Source: Prorocentrum cordatum | Taxonomy: Eukaryota > Sar > Dinophyceae > Prorocentrales > Prorocentraceae | NCBI GenBank assembly: GCA_963575745.1 | Contig: CAUYUJ010000336.1 | Location: forward strand, 1,380,247 to 1,444,246 | Direction of reading: 5' to 3' | DNA length: 64,000 nt | Shown here: piece by piece, positions 19,565-30,359 of the stretch | How positions within the stretch are numbered: position 1 is the stretch's first letter | Layout of the letters: every line of letters begins with the position of its first letter | Made by a program: the position numbers and the translations under genes | The notes under the pieces: generated by a model | What the model saw: the letters and a program-made list of their open reading frames with translations, nothing else | Told to the model about the DNA's origin: nothing | Database searches by the model: none

Positions 19565-20856
19565 CTCAAGTATGTTTTCTTTTTCAACTGAGTAGGAGTT
19601 AGCGGCCCTGCGTGGAGCTCGCGCAGAGCCACGATCGTGGAATAGCAGTCTTCCAACTTGTGGGCTGCTTCTAGTGTCTCTGCTGAATAGTTCGAGCGGA
19701 CCTGCAAGCGGCGAGATTTGCAGCGCGCATCGATCACAGAAACGACAGGCTTGCCGGATGGCGTACCAACACGCCGTAGCAGGTGTGCCCCGCGAGTGCC
19801 ATAGCCTTTGGCTTCGTTATCGGCATCTCCACTCAAGCGTCGATAACCCGAGTCGCTGTGCAGGTCAACTTCGCCCGTGGGAGTCATCGCTTGGTAGGCG
19901 ATCTGCTTAGGGCAGGCCTGCAATTTCCTGGTAATCGCGCTCAGTCGTCCCACTTGCATGTTGGTCGGTTCTTGGGCGCGTCGTAGAGAAACAGCATATG
20001 CCGTCAACAGCGCACGGGTGATTCGTGCATGCGCCGATGCGCCTCTGAGGCTGACAGACATGTCTGCAACCATCTTGGATGCTTGGGCGTTAGCGTCGGC
20101 GCCTGTAAGTTTAGGATGTTGTATAGGACGGAGCTGATTGATGTATTCGTATTGGGCCAACGCAACGCTGCCGTCCTCTTCCTTGGTATATATCACACCA
20201 CAATTGGTGAATGTGTGCTTGTTGAGTTCACGCTTGCCACATGTGTCTTCTACGCGATTGGCGCACTTGTCAATGGAGTCCTCTGTGCTGGCCACATTGA
20301 TGTCATCGACATGTTTGGCCGTGAGCAGGTTGCTGCTCGTCTCGAACTCCTCGTCGTGGGACGTGGGTCTGAGACCGAAGCCTCTCGTGGTCCATATGAG
20401 CTTCCGTGAAAAAGCTCGAGGTGCGTCCTTAGTGCAAGTACCTGGCTCGAGGCACGGCAAGCAGTGCTTCGACTCGTCGTGGCGCTCGATTTCTGGAAGC
20501 GGTCGAAGCGCCGTCGCCGATCCAGGCGGCAGAGCAAAGCACACCGCGCGTTCTTTCTCACCAGTTGCCTCAGCAAATTCCTGGCAGGCCAATCTTTTCA
20601 GGAAGGCCGCGTTGATGTCGAGGGGAGCAATGATCCATTGCTTCTTGCGCGCTGCCGCGCTCGCGAGTAGTCTCTGGCCTGGCCGCCGTGCTGTTCCTGG
20701 GGAGGTTTCCACGTCGAAGGCTTCAAGATCCATGAAGCCTCGAGGCACCAGGTGCAATATGATGGCACGTTCCATCTCACCACTCTTCTTCTTCACAAAC
20801 TTCGATTTGTGCACGCACCTCGAAGTCCTGATGTTTGACCCTTTAGATATACCTAG
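19552..20856 (-). pseudogene. Copia reverse transcriptase and RNase H
   Basis: The frame is open from just after the TAG at 20857-20859; the first codons have no Met, so the 420 residues from the GTG at 20814 are a convenience. RT motifs: RGFMDLEAFDVET (26-37), IIAPLDINAAFL (61-72, motif A Asp), KDAPRAFSRKL, and LLTAKHVDDINVAS with HVDD at 168-171, the dinoflagellate Copia version of YVDD. RNase H follows: VDLHSDSGYRRLSGDADNEA (about 316-335) and YSAETLEAAHKLEDCY, holding catalytic Asp and Glu. Active-site residues are kept, but upstream stops and a downstream frameshift break the polyprotein. Function: copying the element RNA into DNA. Confidence 0.9.
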
Positions 20857-21174
20857 CTAGCTAGCATTATGAAGCACTTTGTCAACCCATGTCTTGAATT
20901 CAGTGCATCGGGCTTTCGATACTCCTTCGGGATTCGCCTCGATGTCAGCCTTCGCGAGGAGGTCGTCTTCCTTGACGACCGCAGCTCGCTTTGCAGCGGC
21001 GGCAATATATACTCGCATGGTGGTAACACGGTCGGCATCAAATATTACGTGCTGTTGTTCGGATAAGACTACCTTTGACATTTCTGCCGTGAAGCAGAGT
21101 TCTAAATATTGTCCGTTTTTCGTCTGAATCCAGTCCGCGACAGCAATCTTCGACCGTGGAGCACGGTGGGACAT
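20857..21174 (-). pseudogene. Copia region just before RT
   Basis: Same frame as the RT piece and separated from it by one in-frame TAG. Reads VADWIQTKNGQYLELCFTAE, FDADRVTTMRVYIAAAAKRA, then CTEFKTWVDKVLHN. The CTEFKTWVDK phrase resembles the Glu-Phe-x-x-Trp start that precedes RT in Copia polyproteins, so this is the RT leader. The TAG is a simple nonsense break. Confidence 0.6.
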
Positions 21175-21331
21175 GATACTTCTCCTCGATGTCGGGGTCG
21201 CGTGGGTGCCCCCACTTCGGCAGGTGCCCCCGCTGTTCTTCAGCTACAGTGATCAGCGCACTGTTGTCTGGAATCATCTGCGCGGGTTCTGTGAGAAGGT
21301 CCCAATATTGCAGTTGACTCCAGGATTCCCG

Positions 21332-22048
21332 TTACATCTTGTAGTTCTGTATATCACACTTGCATGAGATGTGCATCAAGGTCAGCCTCCGTTTCGTCAT
21401 ATATCGCGGGAAGCTGTCCATCCTCCTGTGGTGGTTCGGCTTCTGGGGCTTCTCTTGCGGTTCCGTCATATCCTGGTCGAAGCCCGCTTGAGGTTTGGTG
21501 GACTTCAGGCGTTCGATGACTCTTGAATGTGCTGATCCAGTCACATCGTGAATGTTAAGAGCGGTGCCTTCTGCTTCATGGTCGTGAAATCCTGGATTCA
21601 CATCGTTGTCATAGAAAACCGACGTACAGCTGCGAGCGTAAGCCGCTGGAAGTAATGCGCGGGTACGATTGGATAACCTAACGGAAACTACGTTCTCAAT
21701 GCGGAAGAAGCTTCTGGCAAGGCATTGTAAAGCCAGGTGTACCATAGGAGATAGTCGGCTTGCACTTGTCATCTGAAGCGTCCCCTTCTTGATCGGGACA
21801 CAGCCATATCTCATAGCAGGTCTCCCCGCAGGTAAACTGGCAACGAACGTCGGCGCTGTCCGTAGTGCGGCGTTGTCGGAGCCGATCTCTCTGGCCGTCA
21901 AAGCTTCACTGTAGAGTGGCTGTCGTGCATCGCCGGATTGTGCCTGGCCGTCCCGGTTTTCCGCCCGATTGATGACTTGACCCCTGTCGGGATGGGCCAT
22001 TGCAGCCTCCTCAGTCGTCCTTCGTGGTCGTGGGGCAATGGTAATCAA
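21332..22048 (-). pseudogene. Copia internal region of unknown function
   Basis: A 238-residue open frame in the position where integrase or the integrase-RT spacer would be. I see no HHCC zinc box and no DDE catalytic triad. It holds RSCTSVFYDNDVNPGFHDHE and a Pro/Lys-rich end (MTEPQEKPQKPNHHRR). It may be the spacer left after integrase was deleted. Confidence 0.4.
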
Positions 22049-22353
22049 CTAAATCTCCTTCATCGTAGTAGTGCTGGGCCGCGCAGCCGGGCCCGCTGCT
22101 GTCCTTGGCAGCCGCGCAACCGGGCTTGCCAATGCCCCTGGCGCGCACAGCCGGCGCCGGAGAAAAGAATGCAGGGTTCCCCGCGCTAGATGACAGAACA
22201 TGAGTGCTCGGCCTGTCGGGGCAAGCGCGGGTGGCCGCGGCACGCGCCAGCCCCCGTCACTCATTTTCAAGCGATGGGGGCGTCGAAATGCCCGTGCCAC
22301 GCAGCGCTGCCGAGCCGCTGCTCGAAGTAAACAGATAGAACTTCTCAGCGGCA

Positions 22354-23916
22354 TCATCCCCTTCCCACAGGTGCCCCTGCCTTCGCGTCGGGCGGCATCC
22401 ACGCATTGCCCTCCTCGTAGATGGCCTGATCGACATTCGCCTGCAAGCTCCGCAAGGCGAAGACCTGGTCGGCCGGTGCGGGAACACTCCCGAAGGGCGC
22501 GCGCCTGCGACGCCAGGTCTTCAAAGTGTGATTCACCAAAGACTGGATCGTGAAAGCAAGCCTCTCTTCGTTGATGGAGAGGCTGATGCCGTTGGTATCC
22601 TGAGACATCATGCATGCATGGGCATCGCTCAAAGCTGGCGCCCCCGCGCTGCTCGAAGCATTTTGCCCCGCGGCCGGCGCTGCGCCAGCTGCCTCTTCGA
22701 CGAGCAGCGGGGCGCCCTCGCAGTGAGGGTTGGCCGCAATAGCAAGCGACATCGACCTTTTGTCCTCAGCCGCGGCCCCGCACTCGTCGACCTTGAGAGC
22801 CAGGTGCCCTGCAGGCGTTTTCATCAAATCAAATACTCTGGCGCCCTTCCCAAGGAGGAGCTCGCACATGCCAGAGCCGGGGATGACCATCTGCTCGCGC
22901 CCCTGCTCCAAGATCAGGATCGCCCTCATGTTAGACATACTCCTCATGCCCAGGGTAGCATGGATATTTTCCCCTGAACCCTCAGCCACGTTAGCTGAGT
23001 AGGTATCAAGTCTCGGCACAGCAGGTGCCCCCGCCTGATCTGCATTTTCTTTGCGCGCAATTATGCAGTGCAGAGACTTGTCGCATACAACGGCACCATG
23101 TCCCACTCCAGACACGTAGAGCCTCTTCGCCAGGTTCAGCTTCTGGATGTCGTGTCCATGGGAACGGGATGCGCGCTCAAACGTCTGTGCCGTTTTCAGA
23201 CCAACGATATTGATGTTGCTGCCGATGTCCATAAGGATCGTCAAAATTCCATCCACTATGGTCCCGCTGTTCGCGACCAGGGCCAATTCATGGCGTTCTC
23301 CGAATATACCTTGTACTTCAGACAGCGTCGCACCATGCGTACCCTTGCGGCGCCTCTGCTCCAACACCCAGTCGTTCCTTGTCAGAGACGTGAAGACGTT
23401 CATGTATCCGCGGGCCCCCTCCTCCGTAGTGAGGTTCTTCTCGGACGCCCAGGCCTCGGCGTAATCGCTATGCACGTGCGGGCGTGGTGCAGATGCGACC
23501 GGCATGTTCATGAACGTACCCTCGTCAGCGCGCGTGCCTGTCTGGCCATCTGTGTTTACCATCAACGCAGCGTCTCCGCCCCGCATATGTCCTACCGCAC
23601 ACCCAATAGAGACCCATATGAGCCCAAAGATAGTAACCCCAATCCAGTGGCCTCGTAGGTCGTAGTCGGATGTAGTCGGTGGGGACTTACGTTTTGCCGT
23701 CGAAAGTCTGCGTGGGGTCGGAGGCAGCGCTATATCGTATCGCATGTTTCCATGCATTATGTCTTCGAGGAAATTTCCAATTGGAGTAGGTAGGTTGACT
23801 TCAGGAGTGTAATAGCGCAGGGATGTGAGATGTGAGTGAGAGACCTCCGCTTGGATAGAGGTATCGCTGCAAGTTTCCTTGCGGTACTGCGTAACTGTGT
23901 AAACTCCTCCGCGCAA
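22354..23916 (-). pseudogene. Copia gag/protease region with retroviral-type aspartic protease
   Basis: A 520-residue open frame, the longest in the element. Residues 91-109 (HWIGVTIFGLIWVSIGCAVG) form a clear hydrophobic, membrane-like segment. Residues 223-240 read GILTILMDIGSNINIVGL: a pepsin/retropepsin flap-side motif where DTGS has become DIGS at 230-233. It continues with LYVSGVGHGAVVCDKSLHCI and ATLGMRSMSNMRAILILEQG (320-339), the second conserved block seen in dinoflagellate Copia proteases. The protease would process the polyprotein. The C-terminal 150 residues are Ala- and Glu-rich and unrecognised. No zinc knuckle was found. Confidence 0.75.
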
Positions 23917-24033
23917 GCCAACTGCACCCTGATCTTACACAGTATCTGTAGTCCACCAGATAGTGCCGTGGATGGCGAGGAGTAGAGCAAGAGCTGACCA
24001 CCATAGCCCAGCTCCGCGACCAAGTTTGAGGGG

Positions 24034-24264
24034 GCTGGAAGGCCCAGGAGGCCAAGCCCCCGCTCTGTTGTATCGTAGCAGCGACAGTCCCAGCTGAGAG
24101 GAGATGCCATCTCAAGCAATAGGCAAATCCTTTTGGTCTCGATAGCGGTTGTGTGCCTCGCAGTGAGGCACAGTCAAATTTGGGCGGCCGGCCGCTTGAG
24201 CCGACGCGGCCGCGGGCGCACGCTCGCTTCCACTCCTTGCGTCCCTCAGCTCGCTTGAGAGTCA
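24034..24264 (-). repeat. Copia LTR, right (5') copy
   Basis: Partner of 18843-19084. Ends at 24264 where satellite starts. Its sense strand contains a CGTCGGCTCAAG stretch that resembles the 3' half of the DinoSL, discussed under findings. Confidence 0.75.
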
Positions 24265-24970
24265 AAAGGCCCCCAAGAGCCCCCCAAGACGCCTCTAAGA
24301 GGTCCTCAAGGTGACTACCTGCCAGACCACCCCAGCCCAACCCGAAGACCCGAATTTCGGGTTGGGGGGGGTAAAGGGTTCCACACGTGTTTTTTTCTAC
24401 GTTTCCCGACCCCCCCCCACTGGAAATCGAGGGTAAATCTGAGCCTTCGGGTTGGGTTGGGGTGGTTTGGTGGGTGGTGACAAAGATGGCCCGAGGATGC
24501 CAAAATCATTGTTTTTCCTTAGGTTGTTGAAGTTGTGTTCGCATGTTCTTTTTTTCGGCCTTATGAAGACCTCAAGGCGGCCCAAGAGGCCTCCAAAATC
24601 GCCCCAAAATCGCTCACGAGGCCTGAAAGATGGCCCGATGACGGTCCAAGAAACCCCCAAGAAGGCCCCAAGAGGGCCCCAAGACGGCCAAAGAGGCCTC
24701 CAAGACGCCCAAGATGGCCTCAAAGACGGACCCGAAGCGCCCCAAGAGAGCCCCAAGTCGGTTCAGAGAGGCCCCCAAGACGGCTCCCGACAGCGTCAGA
24801 CGGGCCAGGAACGCCATAACACTGCCAAAGAAGCTCCGGAGAAGCCCCCAAAGGGCCCCAAGAGGCACTCAACAGGCTCCAAGAGAGCCCAAGATAGCCC
24901 CAACATGGCCTCCAAGACGGTCCCAAGGTGGTCCAATCGAGCCCGAGAGTGCCTCAGGAGGCTCCGAAGA
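24265..24970 (+). repeat. GGCCCAAGA satellite, array 3
   Basis: Continuation of array 2 beyond the Copia insertion. Linker at about 24502-24580 (AAAATCATTGTTTTTCC, GTTGTTGAAG). A local inverted repeat at about 24350-24420 (CCCGAATTTCGGGTTGGGG) interrupts it. Confidence 0.9.
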
Positions 24971-24974
24971 GGCC

Positions 24975-25165
24975 TCCTCCCCCTTCTCCTTTTTCCTTGT
25001 TCTCCTACTCCTCCCCTTCCTCCCCCCCGCGTTCCCCGAAGTCTTTCCAAACCGTCTCGGGGACCAACTGGCCCGATAGCTTGGCCAATCTATAGCCCAG
25101 CTGTCAAACACACAGGCGCTTCCACAATGGCAGGGGGCGGCGGTGATTCGCAGTAGGCGTCTTCG
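24975..25165 (+). repeat. Hairpin module with (TCC)n, copy 1
   Basis: Order: imperfect (TCC)n 24975-25026, CCCGCGTTCCCCGAAG, TTTCCAAACCG, CTCGGGGACCAACTGGCCCG, ATAGCTTGGC, AGGCGCTTCCAC and GGCAGGGGGCGGCGGTGATT. The second arm of the large hairpin has decayed here. Confidence 0.8.
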
Positions 25166-25274
25166 ATAATGGGCGGGCGGCCCGCTTCTCAGTGTGGCTA
25201 TCACCTCCCTCAAAGCTACGCACATTCGAATTGAAATCTCCAAGCCGATGTAAGAATGGAGGGCGGTTCCCCTG

Positions 25275-25680
25275 CAAGGTGTGGCCCTCGCGCTAACTCC
25301 GCGCACATCATTGATTTCACACAACTCGACACACTCACATACATCGAAGGCCGCTCCATTTCAAAACTAACAGTTTGCTGGACACTTATTCCGTCAAAAT
25401 GGTGGGAACAGCTAGCATGTTGCAGCACTTGCGAATGTGTGGAGGGCGGTTACGTTCAACATTGGGATCCGACTTGAATGCCACTAGTTAATGGCCGTGC
25501 GTTTAAGATCGCCCAGCATTTACAAGGATGAGAAAGGCTCTTGCTCAAAAGTGTTCTCTCCCTTCGCATGTCTTGGAGAACTGCAGGATTCAAACTATTC
25601 GGTTCCCTTGCAACCAAAACGGTGCATAGCGATTATGTTTGAATCTGGGCTCTCGCCTGACATGGCAGGCCCATGGGCCA
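25275..25680. repeat. Diverged dispersed repeat, copy 2
   Basis: Mate of 15160-15430; contains GCTGGACACTTATTCCGTC, GTTCCCTTGCAACCAAAAC and TCTCGCCTGACATGGCAGGC in the same order, but about 130 bp longer because of extra unique DNA in the middle. Confidence 0.6.
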
Positions 25681-25793
25681 TTCCTCTTTCAAGGGGCGAT
25701 GCTTGCAGTGAAGAGGCATACTTGTTGGAGGAGCTTGAGGCGGGAGGATATGCTACAGCATCCTTGACGCGTCCAGGGTTTACTTCGGCCCTG

Positions 25794-25853
25794 CGTCCTC
25801 CTCCTCCTCCTCCTCCTCCTCCTCCTCCTCCTCCTCCTCCTCCTCCTCCTCCT
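25794..25853. repeat. (TCC)n microsatellite
   Basis: About 18 near-perfect CTC/TCC triplets. Confidence 0.95.
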
Positions 25854-27480
25854 ATGCCCTCCCCCTCCTCCTCCATCGCTTTCCTCTCCATGAGAGTGGC
25901 GGGCGGGGCTCGGGACGCTGTGTGAACAGACTGCAGCACCCACCAAGATCGTGGGCGCATGACATATCCGTATCCGCGGCCCCGCGGGCCGGGACCTGGG
26001 CCACGCCCAGCGGATACGGTGCGTTTTGTTGCGGATGCCCCGCGCGAGATGTATCCATGCGACCGCATGCCCGCGGCATCGCGCCCCGTAGTCCAGACCG
26101 CGAGGGTGCGGATATGGATGCGTTCGCCGCTCATGACTCACCCATGGTGCCCCTGGTTGCCTGCCATTGGCCCCTGCCAAAGCGGGCGGGCTCCAGCCAT
26201 GCCTGTCCGGCTGGTCGCGGCGCCGGGGGGGGGATCAAATAGAAGGAGAGCGAGGAGGGAGGAGAAGGAGGTGAATCTGGAGACTGAGGAGGGAGGAGGA
26301 GGAGGGAGGAGGAGGAGGCGCACCTTTGGGGAATGATGAGCTCGATCCTACCCACCTCGCCTGCCCGATGGCACCCGCGTGGGGCCCACCACCTGTGCAA
26401 GGCGACGGACAGCCTGGGAGCGCTCCCCAATCGCCCGTAACCGACCTAGGGCGACGTTCCTGGCATATGTCGCCCACTTCTGCACAGCCGCACGCATCCA
26501 CACACGGTTTGACCTGTTGTCCATACCTTCCTGGCGCGTTCCGAGCATCGTAAGGTCAAGCTCATCTAAGGAGGTCTCTGGAACCCATTTGTGAACCCTG
26601 GAAGCCAGAAGGGGAGCAAAGGGGTGGAGGTTTCAAAACTCCGTCGGATAACACCTGTTATAGTACCTTGTGCAGTTCTACGGTTGGAGATGTCCACAGG
26701 GCCGCAGGTACTCGTCATACACGCGGTACATCTGGAAGAGGCCTGATCCCCTGTACGCTACTGACCACTCTAAGGAATCACGACATCTTTCTGCTATGCC
26801 CTGTCTTGGATATCACAATGAAGTTGTAGAAACACGTCGGAGTGGGCTGCATCGCAGATCAATGCAGCTCTGGCACTGGCACGGAGGGAGCAGCATTGCA
26901 GCGTGCACCCGAAGGCCGTGCCACTTTGCATCACAGCTGGTGGCAATGAACAACGCGGGGCCCATGACAACAGCTGCTGACCTTCACAATCAAACCTGAT
27001 ACCTTCTGATGTCACCGTGTGAAGTTGAGATACATCTATACACAAGCATACTTGGTTGTCAAACCAAAGCAGAATGCTTGGCTTGTGACCTCTGCAGATC
27101 GCGCCCGAAACTTCTGGCCCACGTCATCCCATGCAAGACTGGCGGCACTGAGGCCAATTCAATGCCGAAACTTATCCCTACCACACGGCGTTTCCAGGAG
27201 CTGATGGCTAACACCTAAGCTCCGATGCATGCGGATCGCCATCCCATTGTCATGTGGCCGCGGAATTCGCCGGCCCAACGGGCCAGAGGCGTGCTAAAAT
27301 CTCCGGTAACTACTTACAAAATTTCTAGTTCGCGCGCGCGGGGCGGCCCCTGGGGGCCCCTGGACGAAAAATACCCCGGTTGACCCCCGGCCGGGTCCCG
27401 GCCGGGTCCCGGGCGATCCCCAGGGGGGAGGCTATTTTTCGTCACCCCTCAGGAGGATCGTGGCCTCCGAGGGGGTGGCT
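25854..27480. other. No gene recognised; GGA tract at 26240-26325 and GC repeat at 27340-27430
   Basis: Short ORFs on both strands show no domain. Bases 27370-27415 hold about three copies of a CCGGCCGGGTCC word with strong self-complementarity. Confidence 0.5.
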
Positions 27481-27875
27481 GCAATCGACGACCCCCCCTC
27501 CCGCCCCAAGGGGCCCCCAAGAGCCCCCCTAAGAGGCCCCAGGGGAGCCCAAGACGCCGCCAAGGAGCCCCAAGACGCTCCCAAGAAGCTCCCAAGCAGG
27601 GCCGGCGGAATGAGCGAAGCGATTAAATAATCAGCAAACGCTTGGGACAGTTCAGCTGCGGACCCAACCACGATTGGCAATACCCCTACCATGTCTCCAC
27701 TGGCAATGGCAAGGTCGTCCGTAAATGCCGTCGGACACAGCGGGGGCTGGAGTCTGACAAGAGAGAAGAGCAAGGAAGCTGGGATCGAAGGGGTAGGCGC
27801 ATACTTAAGCGCTGAGAGGACCCCCCGTTTGACACCCCACCTGGCCCAGAACCCTCTGCAGTCGCATCCACGCAC
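27432..27875 (-). pseudogene. LINE C active-site piece running into satellite
   Basis: Residues 14-22 resemble the QGCPLSA box (VKRGVLSAL) and 50-58 read AFTDDLAIA, the RT active site with both Asp. After residue about 90 the frame enters satellite and turns into SFLGASWGSLAASW, marking the junction at about 27604. Confidence 0.75.
27485..27604 (+). repeat. GGCCCAAGA satellite, array 4 (short)
   Basis: About 120 bp of CCCCAAGAGCCCCCC and CCAAGACGC words. It replaces the rest of LINE C, whose coding frame ends inside it. Confidence 0.85.
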
Positions 27876-28602
27876 TGAAACAACGCATCACGCGCGCCGA
27901 CACACAGCGCGCGAATACAGTTGAAAAAGACAAAGGCGGGCGATTCCAACGGGCCAGCACAGGAAAGAACCATAGATGATGGATGAAGGGAAGCGCGCCC
28001 TTCTGATCGAACGTGACAGCGCCGGCCGTCGTCAAATGTTCGCGAGCCTGCCACATTATCGGGCGACCATCGAACCGAAGAGTAATGTCGTCTGCCACCG
28101 ATGGCCCTGCCACAAAGCCACGCTGTGTAGAGTCGGTCGACGGCCGTGTCACAAGGCCACGCGCCCTCCGCGTGGCTGAGGGTGATCGGTCGGGCACCGA
28201 AACACGCCTCAACAACGGACCTGGGTGTCGCAACACGCTGAGGAAGAAACGCGAGCTTGGAATGGTTGGACTCGTCCGCAAACATCCGAGTCGACACAAA
28301 CGCATGGAAGTGGTACTGCAGCGCATTCCTGATGATAAAATGGGGGCCTAGGCACTGTAGGGGATCCCATCAGGCCCAGGGGCGCCGTCAACTGCGGATT
28401 GGGGCGCGAAATCAACCTGGCTCTCCGAAACCACCCGGGGAACCATCCGATGAGTTCTGCTGGTGAACTGACAGTTGTCGGAGGGCAGAAACGGGGCGAG
28501 GTTCAGCAACGCAGCGGCGCCACTAAAATTCGCACGTACATTCCCACAATTCGCAGATCCCGATGTTTTGCGAGCCGGGCCCCAATTACACTGGGACCAC
28601 AA
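27605..28602 (-). mobile_element. LINE C: RT fragment of a different lineage
   Basis: Minus-strand pieces in order: ESQVDFAPQSAVDGAPGPDGIPYSA (28602-28348, shown here in two parts: ESQVDFAPQSAV and DGAPGPDGIPYSA), FLPQRVATPRS and RPITLSHAE (28297-27686), TQRGFVAGPSVADDI (28326-27805), then KRGVLSAL and AFTDDLAIASGD (27875 on). These are RT motifs in normal order: the GPDG box, fingers, QRGF box, a QGCPLSA-type box and the active site as FTDD (bases 27714-27725). The wording differs from LINEs A, B, D and E. It is cut on the 3' side by satellite array 4. Confidence 0.75.
28348..28602 (-). pseudogene. LINE C, pre-RT and GPDG box
   Basis: Ends in DGAPGPDGIPYSA followed at once by TAG (28348-28350). 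The family normally has Trp after this Ala, so a TGG-to-TAG change is the simplest explanation. Confidence 0.7.
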
Positions 28603-29084
28603 TCATGTTTCCCCAAATCAAGGTTCGACGGGGCCCAGAAACCGACGGGGGGCCAGACAGCGGAACTAGCGGGGCGGAGATTCAGAATTTCCGGCCGCGC
28701 GAAGCGAGGTGCACATCGAATCGAGACGAGCCAGATTGAACACCTCGTCGGATTTTACATGATGGGCAAGGCACGCATCCTCAGAACGTGTATCAGCGCC
28801 AGCGTGAACTTGCCCTCCGAAGCCCTTCAGTACAACGCAGGCAGTGCAACGAGGGCCGACCCCGGCTCAGCACTTCGCACGCACGCGCACACACACATTG
28901 GGATAACACGCGCCCTGCGGATCATCCACCCCTGCGCCTCGCCACCTGCCCCCCCGCACCGCGCCCCCGCGACCGTCCCCCCTTAGCGGCAGCCCCCAGG
29001 GCGCCTGCGGACCCCCTGGGCGAGGGAAGCGGCGAGCGGCCCTCGCGCGAGGCCGCGGTGGCGCGGCGCGGCTGTCGCCGCCGC
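28603..29084. other. No gene recognised
   Basis: May contain the 5' continuation of LINE C, but nothing I could align to a family motif. Confidence 0.4.
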
Positions 29085-29190
29085 CACCGAAGTCGCCGCC
29101 GCCTCTGGCCGTTGCCGTCGCCGTTCTCGTCCTCGCCGTCGTCCTCGCCGTCGCCGCTTTCGCCGTCGCCGTCGTCGTCGTCAGGCAAAG
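29085..29190. repeat. (GCC)/(GTC) triplet tract
   Basis: CGCCGTCGCC and GTCGTC words over about 100 bp. Confidence 0.85.
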
Positions 29191-29689
29191 GGGGTGGGGA
29201 AGGATGGGAAGGAGTAGAGGGGAGGTGGAGGAGGGAGGATGGGGGCGGGGAGGAGACTTCAGAGGGCTCCAGAAGTGGAAACATGGGCTCTGGCAGGAGA
29301 GAGCGGGGAGGGATGAGGAAACAAAAGGAAACATCACTTTCGATCCGATCACATCGGACTTGGATCCCCCACGTTACAGTCTCCATCCAAAACATAACTG
29401 GGGCACAACAGATCACTTCTGTGTTGGGCGCGCTGGTCCAACAAACACTCGCAACTCGCTGGTGCGCGACGCTTGGCGTGCTGATAGCTACCTCCCACTC
29501 GAAGAGGGCAGGGGCAACAAAACACGACTGCAAATGCCGTACACTGCGATACCCAAGTCCTTGACGCTCGCACCAACAGTCAACAAAAACGTGTATTCGA
29601 TGTTTGAAGTTGGTCAAATCGAAGCACTAGTCGTACCCACAAGGAGATCCGAGGCCTCATGAATTGACGTAGCACGGGGCCTCGGGTGC
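29191..29689. other. No gene recognised
   Basis: Mixed-composition DNA with short ORFs on both strands and no identifiable domain. Confidence 0.5.
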
Positions 29690-29975
29690 AGGCGAGGCAG
29701 CCGGAGTAGGCGTAGGCATGGGCGCAGCCGCGGGCGCGTTGTCGTCGTGGACGCAGGCGCCGCTGAAACAGTGGGCGCCCGCGTTGCCAGGGCCGCGGGT
29801 GTAGTCATCGCAACAAGCGTACACGAATTCAGAAGCGCGGGCGATGCAAAAAAAGTAATTGCAGGCGTAGCCGTTGGCTTGGCCGCCGAAATTGTAGCCA
29901 AGGCCGTCGGCGGAACTGTGGCCGGGGTCGTGGGTGCAGGCGTGGCAGGGGGCGCATGCGCAGGCGTATGTGTGA
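29690..29975. repeat. Degenerate GGCGTAGGC/GCAGGCG repeat
   Basis: Six-base periodicity of GGCGTA, GGGCGC and GCAGGC words, giving Ala/Val-rich and Arg/Leu-rich shadow ORFs. Confidence 0.7.
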
Positions 29976-29999
29976 GAGAGCGCGCGCGCAGCGCTGAAG

Positions 30000-30300
30000 A
30001 AAGGGGGGGTCCTCCATCACCTCCCCCCCCCCGCCCCTTCCCGAAGCACCCCCCCCCTCCCCCCTTTTTTTTCGTGTCCCTCGGAAGCTACCCCCCCCCC
30101 TCCCCCCCTTTCGCGCTCCGGAAGCTCGCCCCCCCTCACGCCTTTTGAACCCCCCTCTGCCGGAAACCCCCCCTCCCCCCATCTTCCGCCCTGTAGAAAC
30201 TATCCCCCCCTCCCCCCTTTTCCTCCCGAAGCTACCACCCCCTCCCCTCGTTTCCGAAAGGGGGGGGCTTAGCTCCGCCCCCTCCCTGTGAACCAACCTT
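30000..30300. repeat. Poly-C runs with CCGGAAGCTACC spacers
   Basis: Runs of 7-10 C separated by T-rich and CGGAAGCT(A/C)CC words, about eight irregular units. Confidence 0.85.
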
Positions 30301-30359
30301 GCCGGAAGTCCGCCCCCTCTTTAAACGGGGGGAGGGAGGCATGGAAGCCCCCTCCCTTT

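Larger units (their letters stand above)
18843..24264 (-). mobile_element. Decayed Ty1/Copia LTR retrotransposon
   Basis: Reading on the minus strand, two similar direct repeats (LTRs, about 230-240 bp) flank protease-like, unrecognised, RT and RNase H regions in Copia order. The sense-strand start of the 5' LTR is TGACTCTCAAGC, with the TG expected of LTR ends. No DDE integrase could be recognised between protease and RT, so an internal deletion is likely. Frameshifts and stops occur throughout. Both flanks are GGCCCAAGA satellite, with AAAGG present at 18838-18842 and 24265-24269 as a possible 5-bp target duplication. Confidence 0.85.
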
